DNA of 64,000 nt from Paenibacillus antibioticophila (GCF_000455265.1 NZ_HG005139.1:1764185-1828184); one strand, 5' to 3'. Positions 42,973-51,874 are shown, counted from the stretch's first letter. Notes: generated by a model not told the origin, from the letters alone. Translations and numbers: made by a program.

Positions 42973-43628
42973 AGACCCGGGTATTGGTCGTTGACGATAA
43001 TGCGCATGCTAGAGAAGCGATATGCGAGATTATCTCAGGAGACGGACAGTTCGAGATTATCGGCGTCGTTACGAGCGGCCAGGAAGCGATTGAATTCACC
43101 GAGCAATGGATGCCGGACCTGATTTTGATGGACATTCAAATGCCAGACATGGATGGCCTGGAGGCCACACAACGCATCAAGCTGCTGTTTCCGTACGTAA
43201 AAATTGTCATGATTACCGTCTCGGATGATATGTTTCATCTTCTGGAAGCCTTAAAGCGCGGAGCTCAAGGCTATCTCCTTAAAAATCTTGCGCCATCCAC
43301 TTGGCTCAAATATTTGAATGCTATCGTCAATGAAGAAGCTCCGTTAAGCCGTGAGCTTGCTTTTGAGATCCTGAAGGATGTGTCCCTTCTGAATAAAAAA
43401 GAAGCAGCCGAAACCGAAACCTTGACGTTGAGAGAGAAGGAAATATTGACTAATGTCGCAGATGGAATGACCAACAAGGAAATTGCCGAGAAATTGGTTA
43501 TTTCAGAGCATACCGTAAAGAATCATTTGAAAAACATCTTGCAGAAGCTGCAGGTTCAAAACCGCGTTCAGTTAACCCGGTATGCCTTGGAGCAGGGGCT
43601 AATCTCGGGAAAAGGGAAGGATTTGTGA
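42969..43628 (+). CDS. NarL/LuxR-type response regulator
   Basis: A 219-residue regulator: receiver with LVVDDNAHARE and phospho-acceptor Asp in DLILMDIQMPDMDGLEA, followed by a LuxR helix-turn-helix (LTLREKEILTNVADGMTNKEIAEKL, then VISEHTVKNHLKNILQKLQVQNR). Partner of the kinase it overlaps. Target genes are unknown; the nos-like operon just upstream is the obvious candidate. Confidence 0.9.
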   Translation: MKTRVLVVDDNAHAREAICEIISGDGQFEIIGVVTSGQEAIEFTEQWMPDLILMDIQMPDMDGLEATQRIKLLFPYVKIVMITVSDDMFHLLEALKRGAQGYLLKNLAPSTWLKYLNAIVNEEAPLSRELAFEILKDVSLLNKKEAAETETLTLREKEILTNVADGMTNKEIAEKLVISEHTVKNHLKNILQKLQVQNRVQLTRYALEQGLISGKGKDL

Positions 43629-43650
43629 ATGGACGGCAAATAGGAGACTT

Positions 43651-43697
43651 GCTTTAGGCCTAAGACTAGCCGGATTGTTAATCCTAGGCCTATTCAG
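43651..43697. terminator. Probable bidirectional terminator
   Basis: TTTAGGCCTA and TAGGCCTATT flank a partly paired 20-nt centre between two convergent genes. The T-runs are short. Confidence 0.45.
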
Positions 43698-43704
43698 TCT
43701 CATA

Positions 43705-44940
43705 TCATTCGAAGGATTTTAAGGCGATGACTGCATTGTGTCCGCCAAAACCGAAAGAATTGGACAATCCGATGCTTAATTTTGCTTCGCGGGCTTCGTT
43801 AGGCACATAGTCTAAGTCACATTCGGGATCCTTCGTCTCCAGATTCATCGTCGGAGGGATAATATTTTGTTGAAGGCTTTTTACTAAGGCGACGGCTTCA
43901 ACCGCACTGGCTGCGCCCAGCAAATGACCGGTCATGGACTTGTTCGCCGTGATCGGGATCTGGTACGCATGGTCTCCAAACAGCTTTTTCATCGCCAAGG
44001 TCTCCGATCGGTCACCGAGCTCTGTACTGGTGGCATGAGCACTGATCACATCCACATCCTCGGGAGCGATCCCGGCTTCCTGCATCGCCAGCTTCATGGC
44101 CAAATATGCGCCATGTCCCTCAGGGTGGGTAGCGACGACATGGTAAGCATCCGAGCTGGCTCCGTAGCCGATGACCTCGGCATAGATTCGGGCATTACGG
44201 CTCAAGGCATGTGACAGGGACTCCAGGATCAGGATTCCCGCTCCTTCAGCAATGACGAACCCGTCTCTCCCGGCATCGAACGGACGGCTGGCCCGAGCCG
44301 GTTCTTCATTACGCGTACTCAAGGCGGTGGCATTGCCGAAGCTTGCCAGGGCTATTTCAGTAACGGCAGCTTCTGCACCTCCAGCAAATATAATATCCGT
44401 GCCTCCTGAGCGAATTAACCGGAAGGCCTCTCCAATCGCCGTATTCCCGATGGAGCATGCTGTCACAGGGGAGAAGCTGGCGCCCATAGCACCATATTTA
44501 ATGCTGATCATGGCCGCGGCCATATTGGATATCATCATCGGAACTAAGGTCGGGCTTACCCGTTCCGGACCCCGATCCCGAATCAGCCCTGCCTGATCGA
44601 ACAGTGTCTGAATGCCCCCAACACCGGAACCGACGTACACACCCATCCGCTCCTGGTCGATCTGATCCAGAGACAGGCCCGAATCTTCCCAAGCCTGTTC
44701 AGCTGCAGCAAGTGCGAATTGACAGAACCGGTCCATGCGCCGGGCTTCTTTACGCCCAAACAGCTCGTCCGCATCAAAGTCCCGAACTAATCCCGCAATT
44801 CGGGATTTATGTCTGGAGGTATCAAAGGTGTCAATCAAGGAAATTCCGGACTCCCCTTTAATTAATTGATTCCAGAAGCTATCTACCGTATTTCCAAGCG
44901 GCGTAACCACGCCCATGCCCGTAATCACGACTCTTTCCAT
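43705..44940 (-). CDS. fabF: Beta-ketoacyl-ACP synthase II
   Basis: A 411-residue condensing enzyme that extends acyl-ACP with malonyl-ACP. Seen: the active cysteine in VTACSIGNTAIG, both catalytic histidines in SAHATSTELGD and NKSMTGHLLGAASA, and the C-terminal SNSFGFGGHNAVIALK. An open frame reaches back to 44973, but the ATG at 44940 behind GGGAGG gives the usual start ERVVITGMGVVTPLG. It stands alone without other fab genes and diverges from a regulator, so it is likely a second KASII used for a special lipid or an inhibitor-resistant form, rather than the housekeeping enzyme. That reading is an inference. Confidence 0.9.
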   Translation of the reverse strand: MERVVITGMGVVTPLGNTVDSFWNQLIKGESGISLIDTFDTSRHKSRIAGLVRDFDADELFGRKEARRMDRFCQFALAAAEQAWEDSGLSLDQIDQERMGVYVGSGVGGIQTLFDQAGLIRDRGPERVSPTLVPMMISNMAAAMISIKYGAMGASFSPVTACSIGNTAIGEAFRLIRSGGTDIIFAGGAEAAVTEIALASFGNATALSTRNEEPARASRPFDAGRDGFVIAEGAGILILESLSHALSRNARIYAEVIGYGASSDAYHVVATHPEGHGAYLAMKLAMQEAGIAPEDVDVISAHATSTELGDRSETLAMKKLFGDHAYQIPITANKSMTGHLLGAASAVEAVALVKSLQQNIIPPTMNLETKDPECDLDYVPNEAREAKLSIGLSNSFGFGGHNAVIALKSFE

Positions 44941-44986
44941 AGCGTTGTCCTCCCTTGAGTAAGTTAAAATCATTGTGATCGATAAG

Positions 44987-45023
44987 TTATCCTATTACAA
45001 GTTATGGTTTATCCTAGTATAAT
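44987..45023 (+). promoter_or_regulatory. Promoter and direct-repeat operator between fabF and the MmyB-like gene
   Basis: TTACAA (44995-45000), 17 bases, TATAAT (45018-45023) form a good promoter for the gene at 45062. TTATCCTATTA (44987-44997) and TTATCCTAGTA (45009-45019) are direct repeats 22 bases apart overlapping both boxes, a plausible binding site for the regulator itself. Confidence 0.5.
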
Positions 45024-45061
45024 GAATACCATGATAATCAGTATGGAAGGGAGGCAATCAG

Positions 45062-45901
45062 ATGGACCGTGCAGCCAGACTTCAGGAACTATCCGCTTTT
45101 CTAAAGTCCAAACGGGCGAAGATTCTTCCTGAATCGGTCGGTCTCGCTCCTGGCGGCCGCAGAAGAACGCCCGGCTTGCGAAGGGAAGAGGTGGCCCAGC
45201 TGGCAGGAGTCAGCACCACCTGGTATACCTGGCTTGAACAGGGAAGGGACATCAGAATGTCTGCTTCAGTTCTGGATTGTATTGCAAATGCGCTGCAGTT
45301 GACTGCCGATGAACGAAAATATGTATTTGCCCTGGCGATGGAGTCAGGCTCTGGTGCAGTGCCTTTTCAGGAGGATCGGACCGAAATCAGTCAGCCTCTG
45401 AAAAAGATCATGGATGAGCTGCGGTTTTGTCCTACCATCATCACGGACAGGCGTTATTTCATTGTCGGTTGGAATGAGGCGGCAGCCCATGTATTCTTGG
45501 ACTTTGAGCAGATTCCATTTGAACAGCGCAATTTGATCTCATTACTGTTCACGAGAAAGGAGCTGCAAAGGCTGGCTGTGAACTGGGAGCATTTCGTCAG
45601 AGGATTTCTTGCCATCTTTCGCGCATATTACGGACAGTATATGGAGGATGATTGGTACGACCGGTTTCTTGAGGAGATGAAGCAGGTTCACCCCGGATTC
45701 GAACAGCTCTGGCAGGAAAGCGAGGTAAAATCGGCGCCTGAAGTATTGATCGAGTTCCGTCATGCAAAGGCAGGGAAGATGCTGTTTCATTTGACGTCCC
45801 TGCAGGTGCAAGGCAGTTCGGACTTGCGTTGCAGCATCTATACGCCTGCGCCGGATTCTTTGACGGAAAACAAGCTGCAGAAATTAATGGGACAGAAGTA
45901 A
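45062..45901 (+). CDS. Helix-turn-helix regulator with MmyB-like ligand domain
   Basis: A 279-residue protein: an XRE helix-turn-helix at residues 8-85 (GGRRRTPGLRREEVAQLAGVS followed by TTWYTWLEQGRDIRMS) and a C-terminal MmyB-like domain (from about 105, IITDRRYFIVGWNEAAA) with a PAS-like fold; related Streptomyces proteins bind fatty acids. It diverges from fabF, which supports a lipid-responsive switch of that gene. GGAAGGGAGG precedes the ATG. A terminator follows. Confidence 0.88.
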   Translation: MDRAARLQELSAFLKSKRAKILPESVGLAPGGRRRTPGLRREEVAQLAGVSTTWYTWLEQGRDIRMSASVLDCIANALQLTADERKYVFALAMESGSGAVPFQEDRTEISQPLKKIMDELRFCPTIITDRRYFIVGWNEAAAHVFLDFEQIPFEQRNLISLLFTRKELQRLAVNWEHFVRGFLAIFRAYYGQYMEDDWYDRFLEEMKQVHPGFEQLWQESEVKSAPEVLIEFRHAKAGKMLFHLTSLQVQGSSDLRCSIYTPAPDSLTENKLQKLMGQK

Positions 45902-45936
45902 GGGCAATTAACTGAAGATGAAAGCAAGCAGAACAA

Positions 45937-45970
45937 ATAAAGACCCTTGAATCTCAAGGGTCTTTAGCTT
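45937..45970 (+). terminator. Rho-independent terminator
   Basis: AAAGACCCTTGA and TCAAGGGTCTTT, a perfect 12-bp stem with a 3-nt loop, ends the MmyB-like gene. Confidence 0.8.
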
Positions 45971-46168
45971 TACAACTGAGTGGTGTAGGGGGCGATAGAA
46001 AAAAATATGTTGAACGAAAAATAACGCTATGATAAAATCAATAGCGTGTTGACAATTGCAATGAAGATGTATTTATTTTTATCCCTACTATAATAGTACA
46101 TCAATCATTTCGGTTTGTCAATACACTTTCTTACCCCAAAATACGGAAGAGGAGAGTGTTGTATATTT

Positions 46169-48586
46169 ATGGAGTCCAATGAATGGCAGCTGGAGCAGAA
46201 ACGGCTGGATGAGGTCAGAGACAAGCTGCGGAAGAGGATCGCTAAATTGGAGCCCGAGGTGGCCGGGCTTGGCGATCAGGCGGCAGACATTCGCAAGCGG
46301 TTCTGGGAAGAAGTTACGATTAATACAAGTACGGATGAAGACTTCGAGGAGACCTTTCATACGATCAATCAACAGTCCGCGTTATTGGCAGAACGGGAAC
46401 GGGGACACAGATTACTGCTGCAGCAGTGCAGAAATATGAAGCGTCTGCTTCCGTCTCCTTATTTCGGGCGGATTGATTTTCACGAAGACGGGCTTGGCTT
46501 CACGGAGCAAATTTATATCGGCGTATCCTCCTTTATTGAAGAAGATGGGCTGAGCTTTCTGATCTATGACTGGCGCACGCCGATCGCGAGCCTGTATTAT
46601 GACCACTCTCCCGGACGGGCTGCTTATACGACGCCGGGCGGAGTTATTGAAGGAACGATGGAGCTGAAACGGCAGTTCCAGATTCAGAATGGACAAATCC
46701 GCAATTTGTTTGACGCAAGTGAAACGATTGGGGATGAGCTGCTGCAGCAAGTGCTAGGCAAAGGCGCAGATTCGCAAATGAAGACCATTGTCGCGACGAT
46801 CCAGAAGGAGCAGAACGCGATTATCCGCAATGAAAAGAGCCGGATGCTCATCGTTCAGGGCGCTGCCGGAAGCGGCAAGACGTCGGCGGCACTGCAGCGG
46901 GTGGCTTATTTGCTGTATAAGCACCGGCAGACCATCAAGGCGGATCAGATCGTGCTTTTTTCTCCCAACCCGATGTTTTCAAGCTACATTTCCACCGTTC
47001 TTCCGGAGCTGGGGGAGGAGAATATGCAGCAGGCGACCTTCCAGGAATATCTCGATTACTGGCTGGGCTCTTCTTTGAAGTCTGAGGACCCCTTCGACCA
47101 GATGGAATATGTGCTGACAGCACAAAGCGAGGAAGGATATGAAGCGCGTGTTCAAGGGATCCGCTATAAGGCATCCGAGGATTTTCTGAAGGCGCTGGTT
47201 CATTATGGCGAGTGGCTGGGGCAAGAGGGGATGCAGTTCCACGGGATCCAGCTGCGGGAGCGTGAATTGCTGACGGGAGAGCAAATCCGATCACAATTTT
47301 ACAGCTATGACCGCAGCCTGCCGCTTCGTAACCGGGTGATTCTGCTGCAGGAATGGCTGCTGAAGGAGCTTTCTGCGTTGGAGCGTCAGGAGCGGGAAGC
47401 CTCTTGGGTTGAGGATGAGCTGAATTATCTCGATAAGGAGCAGTATGCCGAGGTCTTCGGTATGCTGCATAAGGATCGGGAGGTGCTCGATCTGGCGGAG
47501 CAGTACGCTACGGTCTACGAAAAGCTGAGCAAAAAGCGGAGGGAAGATGAAGGCGACTTTAACTTTGCCCTGAAGGAGGAAAAGCTGCTTCGCAAGCAGG
47601 TAGTGAAGGAATACTTCATGCCATTAAGAAAAATAGTGAAAAAGCTCGGATTCATTGATTTCAAGGGAATTTACGGTCAATTGTTCGTTGAGGAAGCGGC
47701 GTATCTGATGCGAACGAAAGGCAGTGCCGTTCCTCCGCTTTGGGATGAAATATGCCGGCAATCCAGAGAGGCGCTGGAGCAGAACTTGCTGCTGTATGAG
47801 GATGCAACTCCGTATCTGTACGTCAAGGAGCTGATCGAAGGCGTGCGGACGAATACGGAAATCCGCCATGTGTTTGTGGATGAGGGCCAGGATTATTCGC
47901 CGTTTCAATATGAATATCTGAAGAAGCTATTTCCGCGTGCTCGCATGACGGTGTTAGGGGACTTTGGGCAGGCTATCTTCATGCAATCGACCATCCTGGA
48001 TGCGGAGGACTCGCCGCTGATCTCGCTGTTCGGCGAAGCGGATACCGAGCTGATTCGCCTGGTTCGCAGCTACCGTTCTACGAAGGAGATCGTGGAGTTT
48101 ACAAGAGCAATGCTGCCGGGCGGAGATGAAATTATGCCGTTTGAACGGCACGGATCCAAGCCCCTTTTGGCGAAGGCACATCGTCAGGAAGAACGGGAGC
48201 GTCAGATTCGGGCCGACATTACATCGCTGCAGGCCGAGGGCTTTGATTCGATTGCCGTCATTACGAAGACAGCAGCAGAGAGCAGGGAAGCCTATGAAGC
48301 TTTGCGGAGCTATGGAGCCGAGGGACTTAGGCATGTTACGAAGGAGACTCCTGTCTTTGAAAAAGGCGTCATGGTGATTCCGGTGTATCTGGCCAAGGGC
48401 GTCGAATTTGATGCCGTCCTGGTCTACGATGCTTCACCGCAGGCCTATGCCCAGGAGAACGAACGAAAGCTGCTATATACGGCGTGCACGAGGGCGATGC
48501 ACCGGCTTTATCTCTACACGACTGGGGATTGGTCGCCGTTCGTGGAGGTTTTGCCTGCCGGTTTATATGAGGCTGTCTCCAGATAA
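46169..48586 (+). CDS. helD: HelD-type RNA polymerase recycling helicase
   Basis: An 805-residue superfamily 1 ATPase of the HelD group, which pushes into stalled RNA polymerase and frees it from nucleic acid; some members displace rifamycin. An N-terminal coiled coil (residues 1-75, WQLEQKRLDEVRDKLRKRI) enters the secondary channel. ATPase motifs: Walker A MLIVQGAAGSGKTSAALQR, VFVDEGQDYSPFQYEYLKKL, GDFGQAIF, LVRSYRST and the C-terminal VEFDAVLVYDAS and LYTACTRAMHRL. ATG 46169 is chosen although GGAGAG is 12 bases away; an upstream TTG frame adds 18 unlikely residues. It stands alone. With Arr at the other end of the window it may add rifamycin tolerance. Confidence 0.9.
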   Translation: MESNEWQLEQKRLDEVRDKLRKRIAKLEPEVAGLGDQAADIRKRFWEEVTINTSTDEDFEETFHTINQQSALLAERERGHRLLLQQCRNMKRLLPSPYFGRIDFHEDGLGFTEQIYIGVSSFIEEDGLSFLIYDWRTPIASLYYDHSPGRAAYTTPGGVIEGTMELKRQFQIQNGQIRNLFDASETIGDELLQQVLGKGADSQMKTIVATIQKEQNAIIRNEKSRMLIVQGAAGSGKTSAALQRVAYLLYKHRQTIKADQIVLFSPNPMFSSYISTVLPELGEENMQQATFQEYLDYWLGSSLKSEDPFDQMEYVLTAQSEEGYEARVQGIRYKASEDFLKALVHYGEWLGQEGMQFHGIQLRERELLTGEQIRSQFYSYDRSLPLRNRVILLQEWLLKELSALERQEREASWVEDELNYLDKEQYAEVFGMLHKDREVLDLAEQYATVYEKLSKKRREDEGDFNFALKEEKLLRKQVVKEYFMPLRKIVKKLGFIDFKGIYGQLFVEEAAYLMRTKGSAVPPLWDEICRQSREALEQNLLLYEDATPYLYVKELIEGVRTNTEIRHVFVDEGQDYSPFQYEYLKKLFPRARMTVLGDFGQAIFMQSTILDAEDSPLISLFGEADTELIRLVRSYRSTKEIVEFTRAMLPGGDEIMPFERHGSKPLLAKAHRQEERERQIRADITSLQAEGFDSIAVITKTAAESREAYEALRSYGAEGLRHVTKETPVFEKGVMVIPVYLAKGVEFDAVLVYDASPQAYAQENERKLLYTACTRAMHRLYLYTTGDWSPFVEVLPAGLYEAVSR

Positions 48587-48613
48587 GAGAAATCATCAAA
48601 AGGCAGGGAATGA

Positions 48614-48658
48614 AGCAACAGCGGCAGTTTCTAAGGAAACTTGCCGCTGTTGCTTTTA
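48614..48658 (+). terminator. Rho-independent terminator after helD
   Basis: AGCAACAGCGGCA and TGCCGCTGTTGCT form a 13-bp perfect stem with inner GTTTC/GAAAC pairing, followed by TTTT. Confidence 0.85.
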
Positions 48659-48679
48659 ATTTGGTTTTGGCTAGCTCCT

Positions 48680-48872
48680 TTACATACGCATGTGAGGAAT
48701 CCCATCCTCGATAAATTCATCCGAGGAAGTCCGGTAGCCGAGCTTGCCGATACCGTCATAAACCCAAATTCTGGTTGTACCCACAGGCTGCCCTTCATAA
48801 TGTTCCAAGATATGCTCGCATGATCCGTTCAGCACATCGTATTGGATTCGCTCACTTTCCTCTAGTTTTATT
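48680..48872 (-). pseudogene. Internally deleted GNAT acetyltransferase
   Basis: On the minus strand the frame reads RIQYDVLNGSCEHILEHYEG, QPVGTTRIWVYDGIGKL and then directly GYRTSSDEFIEDGIPHMRM and a stop. The first part is the N-terminal beta-strand region of a GNAT enzyme and the last 19 residues are its C-terminal strand; the acetyl-CoA loop between them is missing and no proper start is seen. It is a remnant without activity. Confidence 0.65.
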
Positions 48873-48890
48873 CAAGTATATCGGTTATTA

Positions 48891-48908
48891 TTGTTGTAAA
48901 TACAACAA
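48891..48908 (+). promoter_or_regulatory. MarR operator candidate
   Basis: TTGTTGTAAATACAACAA is a perfect 18-bp palindrome 21 bases before the MarR gene start. Size and symmetry fit a MarR dimer site, so autoregulation of the MarR-acetyltransferase pair is likely. Confidence 0.65.
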
Positions 48909-48929
48909 AATAGTTGGGCAGGGGATGAC

Positions 48930-49382
48930 ATGAAGGAAATTCTTCGCGAGGTAGGAATGATTGCAAGAGCGTTAGACTCTATAAGCAATATAGAATTCAA
49001 GGAGATGGACCTTACCAAGGGGCAATATTTATATCTTGTCCGGATTTACGAGCATCCCGGCATCATTCAGGAGAAGCTCGCAGAGATGATCATGGTGGAC
49101 CGGACAACCGCAGCACGGGCGATCCAAAAGCTTGAAGCCCAGGGCTTTATTCAAAAAAGAGATGATGAAACGAATAAAAAAATAAAGAGATTATTCACAA
49201 CTGAAAAAGGGAATCAAGTGTATCCCATCCTCAAGAGAGAAGGGGAGCACTCGAATGCCGTGGCTCTGGAAGGCCTATCGCCTGAGGAAGTGAACACCCT
49301 GCTACGATTACTGCGGCGGGTTCGAGTGAATGTCGAAAAGGATTGGATCTTTGTGAAGAAGGGAAATAAACGACAATATTAA
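48930..49382 (+). CDS. MarR-family transcriptional regulator
   Basis: A 150-residue winged-helix protein: helices LTKGQYLYLVRIYEHPGIIQ, the recognition helix MVDRTTAARAIQKLEAQGFIQ and the wing RDDETNKKIKRLFTTEKG. It is followed 30 bases on by an acetyltransferase gene and preceded by an exact palindrome, so it probably represses both. The ligand is unknown. Confidence 0.9.
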   Translation: MKEILREVGMIARALDSISNIEFKEMDLTKGQYLYLVRIYEHPGIIQEKLAEMIMVDRTTAARAIQKLEAQGFIQKRDDETNKKIKRLFTTEKGNQVYPILKREGEHSNAVALEGLSPEEVNTLLRLLRRVRVNVEKDWIFVKKGNKRQY

Positions 49383-49412
49383 TGGCATTAATAATTAAAA
49401 GGAGAGCGCACG

Positions 49413-49934
49413 ATGAATACAACCCTAAGAACCTGTACGATGGATGATCTAAGCTTGCTTCAAGCCATCAGCATTGAAACCTTTAACGACACATTTAAGC
49501 ATCAGAACACGCCTGAAAATATGGCCGGCTATATGAATCGAGCATTCAACCGGGACCAGCTTGCTCGTGAATTGGCCCAGGCCCATTCCACATTCTATCT
49601 TGTCTATGCAGGAGAAGAGGCGGCAGGGTATTTAAAGCTGAATAGAGAGGAAGCCCAATCTGAAAATATGGGTCCTGCATCGCTGGAGATTGAACGTATT
49701 TACATCCGTACGGCCTTTCAGGGGCTGGGCTTCGGCAAAACGCTGATCCAGCTAGCCATAGACATTGCCAAGGAAGAGCAGAAGGAAAAGCTCTGGCTGG
49801 GCGTGTGGGAGAAAAATAAGCGGGCCATTGCGTTCTATCAAAAATGGGGATTCGCTCAAACCGGAGCTCATTCCTTCTATATGGGTGATGAGGAGCAAAG
49901 AGATTATATTTTGGTGAAACTCATGGAAGGTTAG
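49413..49934 (+). CDS. GNAT acetyltransferase, PaiA-like
   Basis: A 173-residue acetyl-CoA-dependent N-acetyltransferase. Seen: RTCTMDDLSLLQAISIETFNDTF at the start, acetyl-CoA loop LEIERIYIRTAFQGLGFGKTLIQ (the Q/R-x-x-G-x-G/A motif as FQGLGFGK) and WLGVWEKNKRAIAFYQKWGF. The form NxxAIxFYQKxGF and length fit PaiA-type spermidine/spermine acetyltransferases, but substrate is not certain. AAAGGAGAG precedes the ATG. Cotranscribed with the MarR gene; its stop overlaps the convergent EcsC gene by four bases. Confidence 0.85.
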   Translation: MNTTLRTCTMDDLSLLQAISIETFNDTFKHQNTPENMAGYMNRAFNRDQLARELAQAHSTFYLVYAGEEAAGYLKLNREEAQSENMGPASLEIERIYIRTAFQGLGFGKTLIQLAIDIAKEEQKEKLWLGVWEKNKRAIAFYQKWGFAQTGAHSFYMGDEEQRDYILVKLMEG

Positions 49935-50677
49935 TCCCACAACGCGTAGTCATCATGCAGCCTCCGAATCCGATAAGCGTTCATGGCGAATTCGCGCAGC
50001 TCCTCCAGGATGGTGTAATTCGCCCATGCGCCGGCAACCGCACCGATTCCCGGCACCATTTGCAGCATCTTCTTGAAGTCGATGGCATCGCGGTACTCCA
50101 GCTGGAAGGTCTCCCAGTCCATTTGGTGAGAATATTCGGCGTCGGAAAGCCATTGCTCCTTTTCAATATGCCAATGCTTGATGGAATCCAGTAGCTTTGC
50201 GCGGTTTTCCGTCCCTGAGAAGGTCATTTGAAACACTTTAAGAATAAATACCCGCTCCGAGAAATGCTTCGTATCGTAGCCATAAACATGTGCCAGCTCG
50301 AACAGATATTTCATCTTGATCGCAATTAGAGCGGGGAAGTCCACCATGCTTAGCATAATCCCGCCGGCTCCCGTGCCGGCTCCTTCGGCTACTGCGATTT
50401 TCTGATACAGGGCGAACAGTTCTTTCGCTTCTTCGTCGGCCGCCTCCAGCTCAGGAGTGAACCGCACCGGCCGCCCGGGCGTATATTCGGCCCCGAACAG
50501 GGCCGTGCGCACAATCGTGCGAATGGTTGTCGTAATTACTTCATGCACCTTCGGAGGAAGCCATTGATTGATCTGGCTGCCGATCGTTTTCGATGTTTTT
50601 TCCAGCCATCCGGGCGGTTTAAACATCTTAAGCTCCCACTCGGTAATATCCCTCAGCACTTTTTGTTCGTAGTTCAT
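49931..50677 (-). CDS. EcsC family protein
   Basis: A 248-residue protein of the EcsC family. Landmarks: YEQKVLRDITEWELKMFKPP near the start, AEGAGTGAGGIMLSMVDFPALIAIKMKYLFELA in the middle and MVPGIGAVAGAWANYTILEELREFAMNAYR at the end. EcsC of Bacillus lies with an ABC transporter, but here no transporter is near, and the biochemical role of the family is not known. The frame opens at 50737; GGAGGA supports ATG 50683 or 50677, the latter being better spaced. Confidence 0.82.
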   Translation of the reverse strand: MNYEQKVLRDITEWELKMFKPPGWLEKTSKTIGSQINQWLPPKVHEVITTTIRTIVRTALFGAEYTPGRPVRFTPELEAADEEAKELFALYQKIAVAEGAGTGAGGIMLSMVDFPALIAIKMKYLFELAHVYGYDTKHFSERVFILKVFQMTFSGTENRAKLLDSIKHWHIEKEQWLSDAEYSHQMDWETFQLEYRDAIDFKKMLQMVPGIGAVAGAWANYTILEELREFAMNAYRIRRLHDDYALWD

Positions 50678-50918
50678 AAGCATCGCTCCTCCAAAAGACT
50701 TTGTCATATTGTAACAAATCAGTCCGGAATATAACACAGACTGCAGCAGGTTTATGGACCTCGACTATGGTCCAGGGACGGGCGCTGCTCACCAAATCCG
50801 TCCTGGGTATCAAGTGAATTCATTCTTCAGGCGGGGTCGGGTGAGCGGTTAACAAGCTATAATAATTAATATGAATTTTTGCGACAGTTGTTAGCAATTG
50901 AAGAAAGGGGGTCCGTGT

Positions 50919-51524
50919 ATGAATCGAGAGCATCGCTATACGATCTCGAATTTGGCCGAGCTAGATGACCGTCTGCTGAATCAGACTGTACAGTTGTTCG
51001 TGGAGGGCTTCTTTAAGCAGGCAGCTGATCTAATGAAGGTGGGCCTGGAGACTTGTGCCGACGCTTTCAAGCATTCTTTTATAAAAGAGCATTATTATGT
51101 AGCCCTGCAGGACGGGAATGTGTTAGGATTGCTGGCTGTCTCGAGCGGAAAAGAACGTTCTCATGCCTTTAATAAAAGTATATTGCAGCAGGAATTCGGT
51201 TTTTGGAAAGGAAGTCTGGTTCATTACTTTTTGAAAAAGGAACTGCAAAAACCTATTCATCTGAATCATGAACAATGCTACATTGAGTCTGTCACAACTT
51301 CGGAGGAAGCAAGAGGGCAGGGGGTAGCCACCGCGCTGATACAATATTTGTTCGAGCACTTAGAGTATAAAGAGTTCCTGTTGGAGGTCGTGGATACAAA
51401 CGTGAGCGCATTCCGGCTGTATGAACGGCTCGGATTCACTGTATTCAAGCGCAAAAAGGCGGGATTCTTCGATAAAAAAGGCGGCTTTAACGAAAGATGG
51501 TATATGAGACGGATCAGAGGATAG
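50919..51524 (+). CDS. GNAT family N-acetyltransferase
   Basis: A 201-residue protein with the GNAT fold at residues 30-195: CYIESVTTSEEARGQGVATALIQYLFEH (acetyl-CoA loop Q/R-x-x-G) and EVVDTNVSAFRLYERLGFTVF. The N-terminal part (LFVEGFFKQAADLMKVGLE) marks the group of unassigned Firmicute acetyltransferases. AAAGGGGG precedes ATG 50919; the frame upstream to 50898 has a TTG. It has its own short leader and no clear partner. Confidence 0.82.
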   Translation: MNREHRYTISNLAELDDRLLNQTVQLFVEGFFKQAADLMKVGLETCADAFKHSFIKEHYYVALQDGNVLGLLAVSSGKERSHAFNKSILQQEFGFWKGSLVHYFLKKELQKPIHLNHEQCYIESVTTSEEARGQGVATALIQYLFEHLEYKEFLLEVVDTNVSAFRLYERLGFTVFKRKKAGFFDKKGGFNERWYMRRIRG

Positions 51525-51649
51525 AATACAACCTTGAAAGCTCTAAAGCGAATTTTTCTAATCCTGAACCGTCTTGTGCTATACTAAAAAAGCGATAAAC
51601 CCATTAGAGTAGGTCGTACTAAATCCTATTAGAGAGAAAGAGGGATAAC

Positions 51650-51874
51650 ATGACGAATAACGAGAATGAAAAGAAAAATGAGCTTGGGCAGGAAAGTCAG
51701 CTCTACGATCTGAGAAAAAAACAGCTTGAGTGTACGATTATTACAACGAATGGCGTTCCTGTGAAAGGATTCATCGAAGGGTATGACAGATTTGTCGTAT
51801 TGGTTCGTACTTCTGCCGGGAAGCAGAGCTTGATTTATAAGCACGCCATTTCCACCATTTTGGCCAACAAGTAA
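51650..51874 (+). CDS. hfq: Hfq-like RNA chaperone (divergent)
   Basis: A 74-residue Sm-like protein. Residues 18-72 make the fold: Sm1 KKQLECTIITTNGVPVKGFIEGYDRFVVLVRT and Sm2 KQSLIYKHAISTILANK, where YKHAIST is the conserved uridine-binding motif (K-H). Hfq forms hexameric rings binding A- and U-rich RNA. The usual QDxxLN proximal motif is replaced (SQLYDLRKKQLE), and the N-terminus is acidic-basic and longer. Housekeeping hfq lies behind miaA in related genomes; this copy stands next to csaA, so it may be a second paralogue. AGAGGGATA precedes the ATG. Confidence 0.85.
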   Translation: MTNNENEKKNELGQESQLYDLRKKQLECTIITTNGVPVKGFIEGYDRFVVLVRTSAGKQSLIYKHAISTILANK

